Source of the DNA: Aquincola tertiaricarbonis
GTDB lineage: Bacteria > Pseudomonadota > Gammaproteobacteria > Burkholderiales > Burkholderiaceae_C
Assembly: GCF_023573145.1 (NCBI RefSeq)
Contig: NZ_CP097635.1
Span: 2,232,001 to 2,296,000 of the forward strand
DNA: 64,000 bases
Direction: 5' to 3'
The notes under the pieces were generated by a model. That model was not told the DNA's origin and did not search any database. It saw nothing but the letters and a program-made list of their open reading frames with translations. Positions 17,603 to 25,326 of the stretch are shown in pieces. Every line of letters begins with the position of its first letter. The first letter of the stretch is position 1. A program made the position numbers and the translations under genes.

Positions 17603-18216
17603 ACGAGAGCATTGCCGACCACTACCGCAGCCTGCTGCAGGCGCACGGCGATTCGCATGAAGCGGCACAGTACTCCTCGCGAGAGTCGCAAGAGGCGCGT
17701 TACGCGGTGCTGGCCGAAGTGGGTGACCTGCAAGGCGCCCGCGTGCTGGATTTCGGCTGCGGCACGGGACACCTGGCCACCTGGCTGCAGGGCCGCGGCA
17801 TCGACTGCCGCTACACCGGGGTGGACATCGTCACCGAATTCTTCCCGCACGCGCGCGCCAAGCATCCCGGCCACCGCTTCGGCACGCTGGCCGACTTCGA
17901 GGGCGAACGCTTCGACTATGTGCTGGTGAGCGGCGTGTTCAACAACCGCATGGACGACAACGCGGCCTTCCTGGCGCGCACGCTCGAAGACCTGTTCGCG
18001 CGCACCGACCGGGCGCTGGCCTTCAACCTGATGAGCGCCTACGTGGACTACCAGGACCCGGGCCTCTGGTACGCCCGGCCCGAAGACGTGTTCGGCCTGG
18101 TCAAGAAGCTGACGCCCTTCGTCTCGTTGCGCAACGACTACGTGGTCAAGCAGGTGGCCGTGCCCTTCGAGTTCGCGGTGTATGCCTACCGCCAGCCGCG
18201 CGAGGTGCTGCGGTGA
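17599..18216 (+). CDS. class I SAM-dependent methyltransferase in the pse operon
   Basis: A 205-residue Rossmann methyltransferase; motif I reads VLDFGCGTGHLATWL (about residues 49-63), followed by the acidic residue in TGVDIVTEF. No signal peptide or membrane segment is seen. ATGA overlap with pseG and GTGA overlap with the next gene place it firmly in the pseudaminic acid operon. It could methylate the nonulosonic acid or its precursor; the acceptor is not known. Confidence 0.85.
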   Translation: MNESIADHYRSLLQAHGDSHEAAQYSSRESQEARYAVLAEVGDLQGARVLDFGCGTGHLATWLQGRGIDCRYTGVDIVTEFFPHARAKHPGHRFGTLADFEGERFDYVLVSGVFNNRMDDNAAFLARTLEDLFARTDRALAFNLMSAYVDYQDPGLWYARPEDVFGLVKKLTPFVSLRNDYVVKQVAVPFEFAVYAYRQPREVLR

Positions 18217-19451
18217 ACGTGGCGGTGGTGGGCGGCGGCTATTCCGGCTGCCTGGCGGCATTGCTGCTGGCCGAACAGGGCCACCGCGTCGATCTCTACG
18301 AAGCCGGCGATGCGCTGGGTGGCATCCTGCGTGACGCGGTGCTGCCACAGGGTCGCTTCTTCCCGGGTTGCCAGTACATCAACATCGACCCGGTACTGAT
18401 GGCCCTGGTGGACACGGTGGAAGGCACCACGCTGCAGCGCTTCGACCACCGCTACGGTTCGTGGAACGACCTCTTTGGTGCCGTGCGGGTGCACCACGAC
18501 TTCGCGCAGCCCGTGGTCCCCGGGCCGCTGGGCGCGCTGCAGCCCGTGGCCGAGGGTGAACAAGACACGCTGGGTGGCCGCCTGGCCGCCTATGAAGCCC
18601 GGGTGGCGGGGCCTTTGACGGCCTGGGCCGCGCGCCATGGTGCGCCGGACGCACTGGCTGCGCAGAATGCCGCCGCCCTGCAGGTGGGCCGGGTGTTCTA
18701 TGCCGACGATGCTGCCGCGATGCAGCAGGCCAAGCAGCAGGATGATCGGGCCGACCGGCTCTACGGCCTGCCCCGCAGCCACTTCGATCCGCCGCGCCCG
18801 CTGCAGCAGGCGGCCCTGCCGCTGGACGGTTTTGATGCGTTCATCCAGGCGCTGCAGACGGCGCTGCAACGCCGGGGCGTGCAGATCCACCTGCAGGCGC
18901 CGGTCAAGCCCCTGCCGGGTGCGGACGGCCGCATCCAGCTGCAGCTGCGGCAGCAGCCCATCGCGGCCGATGCCGTGGTGTGGTGCGCCAATCCCACCGC
19001 GCTGCTGCAGCGGCTGGGTGGTGAGCGGCTGCAGTCGCCCGCGCTGCGCTGCGTGAACCTGTTCGCCAGGCTGGAGGGCCGGGCGCCCGAGGCACCGGTG
19101 TACTACCAGGCCTTTGGCGCCACGCATCCGTTGCTGCGCCTCTTCTGCTATGGCGGTGAGCGCCCGCGCATCACCGTGGAAGCGCTGGACGAGGCGTGGC
19201 CGCTGGCCGATCTGGTGGCCGCCGCCGAGCAGGTGCTGCACGACCTGGGCTGGGACTTGCGGCTGGCCGATGCCAGCCTGCAACCGCAGCTGCGCTACTC
19301 GCTGCTGACCACCCACGACCTGCACTGCATCGAGCGCTTCGGTCGGCAGGCGGCGCGGCAGGGCATCATCACCGGCGGCTGGCAGCACTATGGCCGCGAT
19401 CCGCGGCTGCACCACATCTTTGCCGAGATGGCGGCGGCGGGCCTGGCATGA
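18213..19451 (+). CDS. FAD/NAD(P)-binding oxidoreductase in the pse operon
   Basis: A 412-residue flavoprotein-like enzyme. A Rossmann dinucleotide fold opens the protein (VAVVGGGYSGCLAALLLAEQ, GxGxxG pattern, then acidic DLYEAG and LGG), resembling amine-oxidase or UDP-galactopyranose-mutase-like flavoproteins. It begins with GTG that overlaps the methyltransferase stop (GTGA), and ends overlapping the WbqC-family ATG. Such an enzyme is not part of the standard Pse pathway, so it may tailor the sugar. The reaction is unknown. Confidence 0.75.
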   Translation: MNVAVVGGGYSGCLAALLLAEQGHRVDLYEAGDALGGILRDAVLPQGRFFPGCQYINIDPVLMALVDTVEGTTLQRFDHRYGSWNDLFGAVRVHHDFAQPVVPGPLGALQPVAEGEQDTLGGRLAAYEARVAGPLTAWAARHGAPDALAAQNAAALQVGRVFYADDAAAMQQAKQQDDRADRLYGLPRSHFDPPRPLQQAALPLDGFDAFIQALQTALQRRGVQIHLQAPVKPLPGADGRIQLQLRQQPIAADAVVWCANPTALLQRLGGERLQSPALRCVNLFARLEGRAPEAPVYYQAFGATHPLLRLFCYGGERPRITVEALDEAWPLADLVAAAEQVLHDLGWDLRLADASLQPQLRYSLLTTHDLHCIERFGRQAARQGIITGGWQHYGRDPRLHHIFAEMAAAGLA

Positions 19452-20149
19452 AGCGCTGCGCCATCATGCAGCCGACCTACCTGCCGTGGTCGGGCTATTT
19501 CCATCTGATGACGCAGGTGGACGTCTTCGTGCTGTTGGACGACGTGCAGTTCCAGCGCCGCAGCTGGCACACCCGCAACCGCATCCTGCTGCAGGGCCGG
19601 GAGCACATGCTCACGGTGCCGGTAGCCGCGGCCCACCAGCGCGACCGCCTGCACCAGGTGCAGACCGTGGCCGAGGAGCCTTGGCGCGCGCGCCACTGGG
19701 CCACCCTGAGCGCCGCGTATGCCAAGGCGCCGCACGGTCGAGCGCTGCTGGACCTGCTGCAGCCGCTGTACCAGGCACCGCTGGCCGATCGCGGCCTCAC
19801 CGCCTGGAACGAGTCGCTGATCCGCACCCTGGCGCAGGCGCTGGGCATCGACACCCCGCTGGTGCGTGCCACCACGCTGGGCTGTGGCGGCCAGCGCTCG
19901 GAGCATCTGCTCAACCTGTGCCTGGCGCTGGGCTGCGACAGCTACCTCTCGCCCCGCGGCTCCCGCGAGTACCTGGAAGAGGACGAGTTCGAAGCCAATG
20001 CTCAGGTGGCACTGGACTTCCAGCAGTTCGATCCCAAGCCCTATGCGCAGCTGCGCGCCGAGTCCTTCGTGTCCCACCTGTCGGTGATCGACGTGATCGC
20101 CCAGCAGGGAGTTTCTTTTGCGGCCCGCTACGTGCGGGGTGAAGCATGA
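19448..20149 (+). CDS. WbqC-family protein
   Basis: A 233-residue protein starting KRCAIMQPTYLPWSGYFHLM, followed by DVFVLLDDVQFQRRSWHTRN and FLSPRGS-type residues near the end (YLSPRGSREYL), which are the hallmarks of the WbqC family. Members occur in O-antigen and nonulosonic acid gene clusters; their reaction is poorly defined, with acyl or aminoacyl transfer to amino sugars a suggestion only. It occupies a place in the operon where pseH might be expected. Both ends overlap neighbours by ATGA. Confidence 0.88.
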   Translation: MKRCAIMQPTYLPWSGYFHLMTQVDVFVLLDDVQFQRRSWHTRNRILLQGREHMLTVPVAAAHQRDRLHQVQTVAEEPWRARHWATLSAAYAKAPHGRALLDLLQPLYQAPLADRGLTAWNESLIRTLAQALGIDTPLVRATTLGCGGQRSEHLLNLCLALGCDSYLSPRGSREYLEEDEFEANAQVALDFQQFDPKPYAQLRAESFVSHLSVIDVIAQQGVSFAARYVRGEA

Positions 20150-21201
20150 GCCAGCATCCCTCCATCACCATCGCCGGCCGACCCATCGGCATCAACCACC
20201 CGCCCTACGTGGTGGCCGAGATGTCGGCCAACCACAACGGCAGCCTGGAACGCGCGCTGCATCTGCTGGAAGTGGCACAGCAGGCCGGGGCCGACGCGGT
20301 GAAGATCCAGTCCTACACCGCCGACACCATCACCCTGCCGGGCGACACCGAGGACTTCATCATCCGCGGCGGCCTGTGGGACGGACGGCGGTTGCATGAG
20401 CTGTACCGCGAGGCCGAGATGCCCTGGGACTGGCATGCCCCACTGTTCGCCCATGCACGCAAGCTGGGCATCACGCTGTTCAGCTCGCCGTTCGACCGCA
20501 CGGCCGTCGACCTGCTGGAATCGCTGGATGCCCCGGCCTACAAGATCGCCTCGTTCGAGGCGGTGGACCTGCCGCTGATCCGCTATGTCGCGTCCACCGG
20601 CAAGCCGATGATCATCTCCACCGGCATGGCCAATGCACAAGAGGTGGCGGAGGCGGTGCAGGCCGCCCGCGAGGGCGGCTGCCGCGAGCTGGCGGTGCTG
20701 CGCTGCGTGAGCGGCTACCCCGCGGCGCCGCAGGACTACAACCTGCGCGCCATCCCCGACCTGGTACAGCGCCACGGCGTGGTGGCCGGCTTGTCGGACC
20801 ACACGTTGGACGACACCACGGCCATCGCCAGCGTGGCGCTGGGGGCCGCGCTGGTGGAAAAGCACTACACGCTGGACCGCAACGGCGGCGGCCCGGACGA
20901 TGCCTTCTCGCTCGAGCCCGCAGAGCTGGCTCGCTTGTGCCGCCACCTGCGCACGGCCTGGCAGGCGCTGGGCGTGGTGCGCTACGGCCCCGCGGCCAGC
21001 GAGAACGGCAACGTCAAGTTCCGCCGCTCGGTGTACTTCGTCAAGGATCTGGCCGAGGGCGAGGTGGTGACCGAAGACGCCATCCGCGTGGTGCGGCCCG
21101 GCTATGGCGCCGCGCCCAAGCACTACGAAGCTTTCCTCGGCAAGCGCATGCGCCGGGCGGTGGCGCGTTACACGCCGGCGCAGCTGGCCGACGTGGGCTG
21201 A
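20146..21201 (+). CDS. pseI: pseudaminic acid synthase, PseI
   Basis: Condenses the trideoxy hexose with phosphoenolpyruvate to give the nine-carbon pseudaminic acid. The 351-residue protein has a NeuB-type barrel (PYVVAEMSANHNGSLERAL, DAVKIQSYTADT, FSSPFDRTAVDLLE, KPMIISTGMA, GLSDHT) and a C-terminal SAF antifreeze-like domain (about 290-351, RRSVYFVKDLAEGEVV). It closes the coupled operon. The convergent minus-strand gene ends 60 bases further on; a hairpin without a T-run (21205-21221) lies between them. Confidence 0.95.
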   Translation: MSQHPSITIAGRPIGINHPPYVVAEMSANHNGSLERALHLLEVAQQAGADAVKIQSYTADTITLPGDTEDFIIRGGLWDGRRLHELYREAEMPWDWHAPLFAHARKLGITLFSSPFDRTAVDLLESLDAPAYKIASFEAVDLPLIRYVASTGKPMIISTGMANAQEVAEAVQAAREGGCRELAVLRCVSGYPAAPQDYNLRAIPDLVQRHGVVAGLSDHTLDDTTAIASVALGAALVEKHYTLDRNGGGPDDAFSLEPAELARLCRHLRTAWQALGVVRYGPAASENGNVKFRRSVYFVKDLAEGEVVTEDAIRVVRPGYGAAPKHYEAFLGKRMRRAVARYTPAQLADVG

Positions 21202-21261
21202 GTCAGCGGCGGGACGCCGCTCGGGCGTCAGGCCGCCGGCCTGTCAATGTCGGCAGGCTTG

Positions 21262-22962
21262 TCAGGCGTCGAACAGGCGGCCGTCGGCGGCCGTCAGGCG
21301 CGGTGCAAATTCGGCACGTTGCGCTGCCAGCAGGTCGACGAAGCGGCCACTGCCGTCCAGCAGCTGGTCGATCAGCTGCAGTGCTTCGGGCCCGTGCATC
21401 GGCGGCAGGCTGGCCAGGGTGCTCAGCGACGAGGCGCTGGGCAGCTCGTTCGGCCGGATCTCCTCCGACACGTGCATCACGTAGCTGCCGCTCTCGAAGA
21501 ACTCGATGGCGCCCGAGGTCAGTTCGCCATGGCAGATGCACACGTCCGCGGCCTGCGCCAGCTGGTCGATGGGCAGGGCCATCACCTGCTGCAGGGCTTC
21601 GGGCGTCTGCCCCAGCGTGCCGGCCACCACCGGCAGGCAGGCGGCGCCGGGCTTCAGGCGCACCAGCAGCTGCACGCCGGCCTGCGCACATCGCTGTGCC
21701 AGGGCCTTGTGGAATTGCGCCATGCCGATGAAATCAACATGGCTGATACCGCGGCCCGACAGGGCATTGAGCAGCAGGCATACCGTCTTCACCGCCGGCC
21801 GCACGGGCGGGTTGCGCCGCGGTGACAGGCGCACCGGCCGCGTCTTCACGCGGGCCCCCCACACGGTGCGCACCGGCGAGGCGAAGCCATCGCGTTCGAT
21901 GGCCGTCACGTTCAGGCCATGCGGCAGCGGCTGCGTGGGGTAGGAGGAGTGCGGCAGCACCGTCACCTCGCTGCCCAGCTGCGCGGCCACCGAAAAGAGC
22001 GGGCCCATGGCGCCGGTGTCGTGATCGGTGAGGATGAAGTGCGGCCGGCTGCCCTGCAGGGCGCGCATCAGGCCCTGGTAGTTCACCGCCTGCAGGTAGC
22101 ACTGGTCGGCAAACAGCTCGGCCTGGCGGCGCAGGGCCTCGGGCTGGGTCAGCAGGTCGGCCAGCTCGCGCATGTACAGCGCGCGGGCACGTTCACGGTA
22201 CACCGCGCATTCGGGGCCTGCCCACTCGGCGGCCATGCGGGCTACGGGTGCCAGCGGCTGTCGTTCGCGGCTCAGCGGAATGTCCCAGAAGGGGCTGGGC
22301 AGCTCCAGCACGTGGTTGTGCCGGCGCGCGATCTCGGCCACGAAGTGGGGCAGGTTGGCGTAGACGGTGGGAATGTGCACCACCGCTTGTGCACGGCCCG
22401 CGCGGGCCTGCTGCTGCAGCCAGGTGAAGTCGAAGCAGTGGGCGGACGCATCGTCCACCCAGTGGGCGACGTCGTCGTAGTGGTCCACCACGCGCCAGCG
22501 GTCGGACGCGGCGCAGAAGGTATCGGTGCTGACGTAGGAGTCGAAGTAGAACTGCTGCGGTTTGCGGGGGCGGAAGACGCCCACCGCACGCTCCGGGAAG
22601 TGACCCTCGCAAGCTTCGCCGAGATGACGCGCGATCAGGGCCCGCAGGAAGAAGAAGCGCAGCGGGCCGTGGTCCCAGCCCGCCAGCATCCCGTCGCCGA
22701 ACAGGCGTTCGCGTTCGCGGGTGAGCTGCTGATCGATGGCCTGCGCGCGCGTCATGGCCTGGGTGCTGTTGCGCGAGTGGCAGTGGCGGCCCACCTGCAA
22801 CGGCCGGTACTCGAACAGCGCCGGGTCGAGGCCGGCGCGGGCGGCTTCGTCCACCAGGCCGGGGTCGATGAAGATCTGCTTCAGCCCCGCATACGGCGCC
22901 GGGTTGTTGCAGAAGTGCGCGATGTCGCTGTGCTGCAGGAACAGCAGGGCATCGATGTTCAT
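21262..22962 (-). CDS. unrecognised 566-aa protein of the glycosylation island
   Basis: Not assigned to a family. The sequence is globular, without signal peptide or membrane segment. The C-terminal half alternates beta-like and helical stretches: HFILTDHDTGAMGPLFSVA, VTVLPHSSYP, TVCLLLNALSGRG, LLVRLKPG, DVCICHGELTSGAIEFFESG. The last resembles the acceptor/donor loop of GT-B enzymes where E and H/G residues bind a nucleotide sugar. It could therefore be a glycosyltransferase, perhaps for the nonulosonic acid, but this is inference. Its ATG overlaps the stop of the methyltransferase upstream, so both are one operon on the minus strand. Confidence 0.6.
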   Translation of the reverse strand: MNIDALLFLQHSDIAHFCNNPAPYAGLKQIFIDPGLVDEAARAGLDPALFEYRPLQVGRHCHSRNSTQAMTRAQAIDQQLTRERERLFGDGMLAGWDHGPLRFFFLRALIARHLGEACEGHFPERAVGVFRPRKPQQFYFDSYVSTDTFCAASDRWRVVDHYDDVAHWVDDASAHCFDFTWLQQQARAGRAQAVVHIPTVYANLPHFVAEIARRHNHVLELPSPFWDIPLSRERQPLAPVARMAAEWAGPECAVYRERARALYMRELADLLTQPEALRRQAELFADQCYLQAVNYQGLMRALQGSRPHFILTDHDTGAMGPLFSVAAQLGSEVTVLPHSSYPTQPLPHGLNVTAIERDGFASPVRTVWGARVKTRPVRLSPRRNPPVRPAVKTVCLLLNALSGRGISHVDFIGMAQFHKALAQRCAQAGVQLLVRLKPGAACLPVVAGTLGQTPEALQQVMALPIDQLAQAADVCICHGELTSGAIEFFESGSYVMHVSEEIRPNELPSASSLSTLASLPPMHGPEALQLIDQLLDGSGRFVDLLAAQRAEFAPRLTAADGRLFDA

Positions 22963-23798
22963 GGCTTGCGGCAGATCACCGTCACGCCGTTGGCCAGGTC
23001 CAGCGGCAGCGTGGGGGTCACGTTGCGCTCGAACCAGTGCAGGAAGGCGCGCACACCCTCGTCTTCGTAGAAGCGGTCCATGGCCTTTCGGTAGGCCAGG
23101 AAGCCATCACCGCCCAGGGCCGCGGCGACCAGCGCGTTCTGGCGGAAGAAGCTCTGAGGCACCAGGTCCAGCAACTCCACACCGGCCACGTCGGCGGCCG
23201 TCTGCAGCTCCTGCGGCGAAGCCGATGCGTAGAACGCGCCGGCGATGCCTTTCGTGCGGTTGTCATAGCCGAACTTCTCGTAGTCCAGCTTGGCGTCGCG
23301 GGTCGCCAGCTCGTAGTTGGCGCGGTTGCAGTGGTCGAACACCAGCGTGCCGCCGGGTTTGAGCACGCGGGCCGCCTCCTTCAGGATCAGCGGCCAGTCG
23401 CGGAAGTGCGGGATCACCCAGCGGGTGACGATGCCGTCGAAGCGGGCGTCCTCGAAGGGAAGGGCGTACACGTTGCCTTCGACCAGCGTGATGCGGTCGC
23501 CCGGTGAGTCGGGCTGGATCTTCTCGAGCATCGCACGGCTGATGTCCACGCCGGTGGTGTCGAAGCCTTGTGCCGCCAGCGCCTTGGTCAGCACGCCGGT
23601 GCCGCAGCCCAGGTCCAGCACACGCGCGCCGGGCGCCAGGCGCTCGGTGAAGCGGGCCAGGTACTCGCTGGTGACGAAGTGGGTGAGGTCGCTGCGGTTG
23701 TTGGTCGTCTGGTCGTAGACGGTGGCGCGCTGCGGCGAGGTCCAGGCCCCGCTCTTGAACTGCTTGTTGGCGTGAAGGCTGACGGACAGGTCGGACAT
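22959..23798 (-). CDS. class I SAM-dependent methyltransferase
   Basis: A 279-residue enzyme with motif I VLDLGCGTGVLTKAL (about residues 60-74), the acidic partner in TTGVDISRAML, and later FDGIVTRWVIPHF and KPGGTLVFDHCN. It is UbiE-like in order of motifs. Overlaps the 566-aa gene by four bases and lies 40 bases downstream of the methyltransferase-glycosyltransferase fusion. The likely role is methylation of a cell-surface or flagellar glycan; the acceptor is unknown. Confidence 0.85.
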   Translation of the reverse strand: MSDLSVSLHANKQFKSGAWTSPQRATVYDQTTNNRSDLTHFVTSEYLARFTERLAPGARVLDLGCGTGVLTKALAAQGFDTTGVDISRAMLEKIQPDSPGDRITLVEGNVYALPFEDARFDGIVTRWVIPHFRDWPLILKEAARVLKPGGTLVFDHCNRANYELATRDAKLDYEKFGYDNRTKGIAGAFYASASPQELQTAADVAGVELLDLVPQSFFRQNALVAAALGGDGFLAYRKAMDRFYEDEGVRAFLHWFERNVTPTLPLDLANGVTVICRKP

Positions 23799-23838
23799 GG
23801 TGGTGTGCGGTGGGTGTAAGACGTCGGGGCTGCGGCGT

Positions 23839-25206
23839 TCAGGCCGCCTTGGCCGCGGGGCGCACCAGGTCGCCGCACAGCGTCGGCACGCGGTGGCGGT
23901 GCGGGTACTTGTTCAGCAGCACGCGGGCGCTGTCGTGGAACTCGGGCGGCACCACGTAGTCGCCCACCGAGTTGTGGAACAGCGGCACGTCCAGGATCTG
24001 CGCGATCGGCTGGCCCACGCGCTCCTCGGCCTGCAGGCACAGGTCGGTGCCCCACAGGTGCCAGCCCAGGGCCGGATCGATGGCCAGCTTGGTCTTGGCA
24101 TGCAGGCACACGGCCAGCTCGTCGATCGAGACGCCGGCCTGCGTGGGTGCGTTGCGCATCAGGTGGCGGCGGTCCACCACCATGCCGGCATGGCGGGTCT
24201 GGCCGGGCCGTTCGGGGTCCATCTCCAGGCCTGCGAAGCCGACGGGCGCGCCGTTGAGGCCAGCTTCTTCCAGCGCGCCCAGCTGCAGCGCCAGCGCATA
24301 GCCGGTGCCGCGCGGGAAGTACACGTCCTGGTGGGCCATCACGCGCCAGGCATGCTTGGCCTGGGCGGCCCCCTTCGCATAGGCCTCGGCGGCGGTGGCG
24401 GCTTCCACCAGGATCAGCTGCGCGCCGGCTTCCATCAGGCCCGGCGAGCGGGCGATGTTCAGCTCCGCCTGCCAGATGCGATTGACCGGCACGATGACGC
24501 TGAACTGTGCCCGCTTGCCGGGCTTGATCAGTTGCTGCATCGGCCACTTGCTGCACACCACGATCATCTGGTAGCAGTCGAGGTTGCGCATGGCGGTGGC
24601 GGCGGGAATGCCCAGCGCCTGGGCGGCCTGCACCACGTGGTTCAAAAAGGGCGTGCGTTCGAGGTCGAAGCGGTACTGGTCCTGCAGGTGCGGCAGCCAG
24701 GCGCTGTCCAGGAACAGCTTGTACAGCGACGAGGGCGAGAAGAAGCGCACATGCGTCTGGTCGAGCAGGCCATTGGGGTCGTAGCTCATGTCGCCCGAGA
24801 TCAGCCGCTGCACCACCGACAGGTGAGCCATGTTGGGCACGCAGCAGACGATCTTCGCGTCGTCGGCGGTCAGGTCATACAGCGCGTCCAGCACCTTGGC
24901 GGGGTCGCGCAGGTGTTCCAGCAGGTCACCGATCACGATGGTGTCGTAGCCGCCTTCCAGCTCGCTCAGGTCGGCGTGGTCCAGGTCCATCTGCAGCACG
25001 CCGTCGAGGTGCGGGCGGGCGGTTTCCACCGCTTCGGCCGACAGGTCGATGCCGTGCCACTGGGCCTGCGGATGCAGCTCCTTGAAGCGGCGGCCCAGGC
25101 GGCCGTTGGCGCAGCCGAGTTCCAGCACCTTGCGAGCGCCCGGCGGGATGGCGTCCAGCAGCTTCTGGTTCAGGCCATCGTAGTAGTTGGCGGGCACGGC
25201 ACTCAT
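23839..25206 (-). CDS. methyltransferase / glycosyltransferase (GT2_5-like) fusion
   Basis: A 455-residue two-domain protein. Residues about 1-230 are a SAM methyltransferase (VLELGCANGRLGRRF, GIDLSAEAVE, DTIVIGDLLEHL). Residues about 235-440 resemble the StrF-type glycosyltransferase domain: FSVIVPVN, AHQDVYFP, PVGFAGLEMD, HLWGTDLCLQAEE and VPLFHNSVGDY. ATG at 25206 is chosen over GTG at 25209 because GGAGA then sits at a normal distance. Fusion of sugar transfer with methylation suggests a capped glycan. 117 bases without an evident feature separate it from the SPINDLY-type gene upstream. Confidence 0.8.
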   Translation of the reverse strand: MSAVPANYYDGLNQKLLDAIPPGARKVLELGCANGRLGRRFKELHPQAQWHGIDLSAEAVETARPHLDGVLQMDLDHADLSELEGGYDTIVIGDLLEHLRDPAKVLDALYDLTADDAKIVCCVPNMAHLSVVQRLISGDMSYDPNGLLDQTHVRFFSPSSLYKLFLDSAWLPHLQDQYRFDLERTPFLNHVVQAAQALGIPAATAMRNLDCYQMIVVCSKWPMQQLIKPGKRAQFSVIVPVNRIWQAELNIARSPGLMEAGAQLILVEAATAAEAYAKGAAQAKHAWRVMAHQDVYFPRGTGYALALQLGALEEAGLNGAPVGFAGLEMDPERPGQTRHAGMVVDRRHLMRNAPTQAGVSIDELAVCLHAKTKLAIDPALGWHLWGTDLCLQAEERVGQPIAQILDVPLFHNSVGDYVVPPEFHDSARVLLNKYPHRHRVPTLCGDLVRPAAKAA

Positions 25207-25326
25207 CACGTCTCCTGGAGCGGCCTGGCCGCGGTGGGTGGGCCGGCGGCCCTCGCCACCGGTAACACGACCAGTCTAGGAAACGGGTGCTGCCGGCAAG
25301 CGGCGAACAGCAGGCCGCTTCGGGCG

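Noticed and set aside
13656..21201. Legionaminic acid pathway
   Set aside because: The dehydratase, aminotransferase, hydrolase and synthase read as the inverting Pse types (PseB/C/G/I); no LegB/C/H/G-type genes are present.
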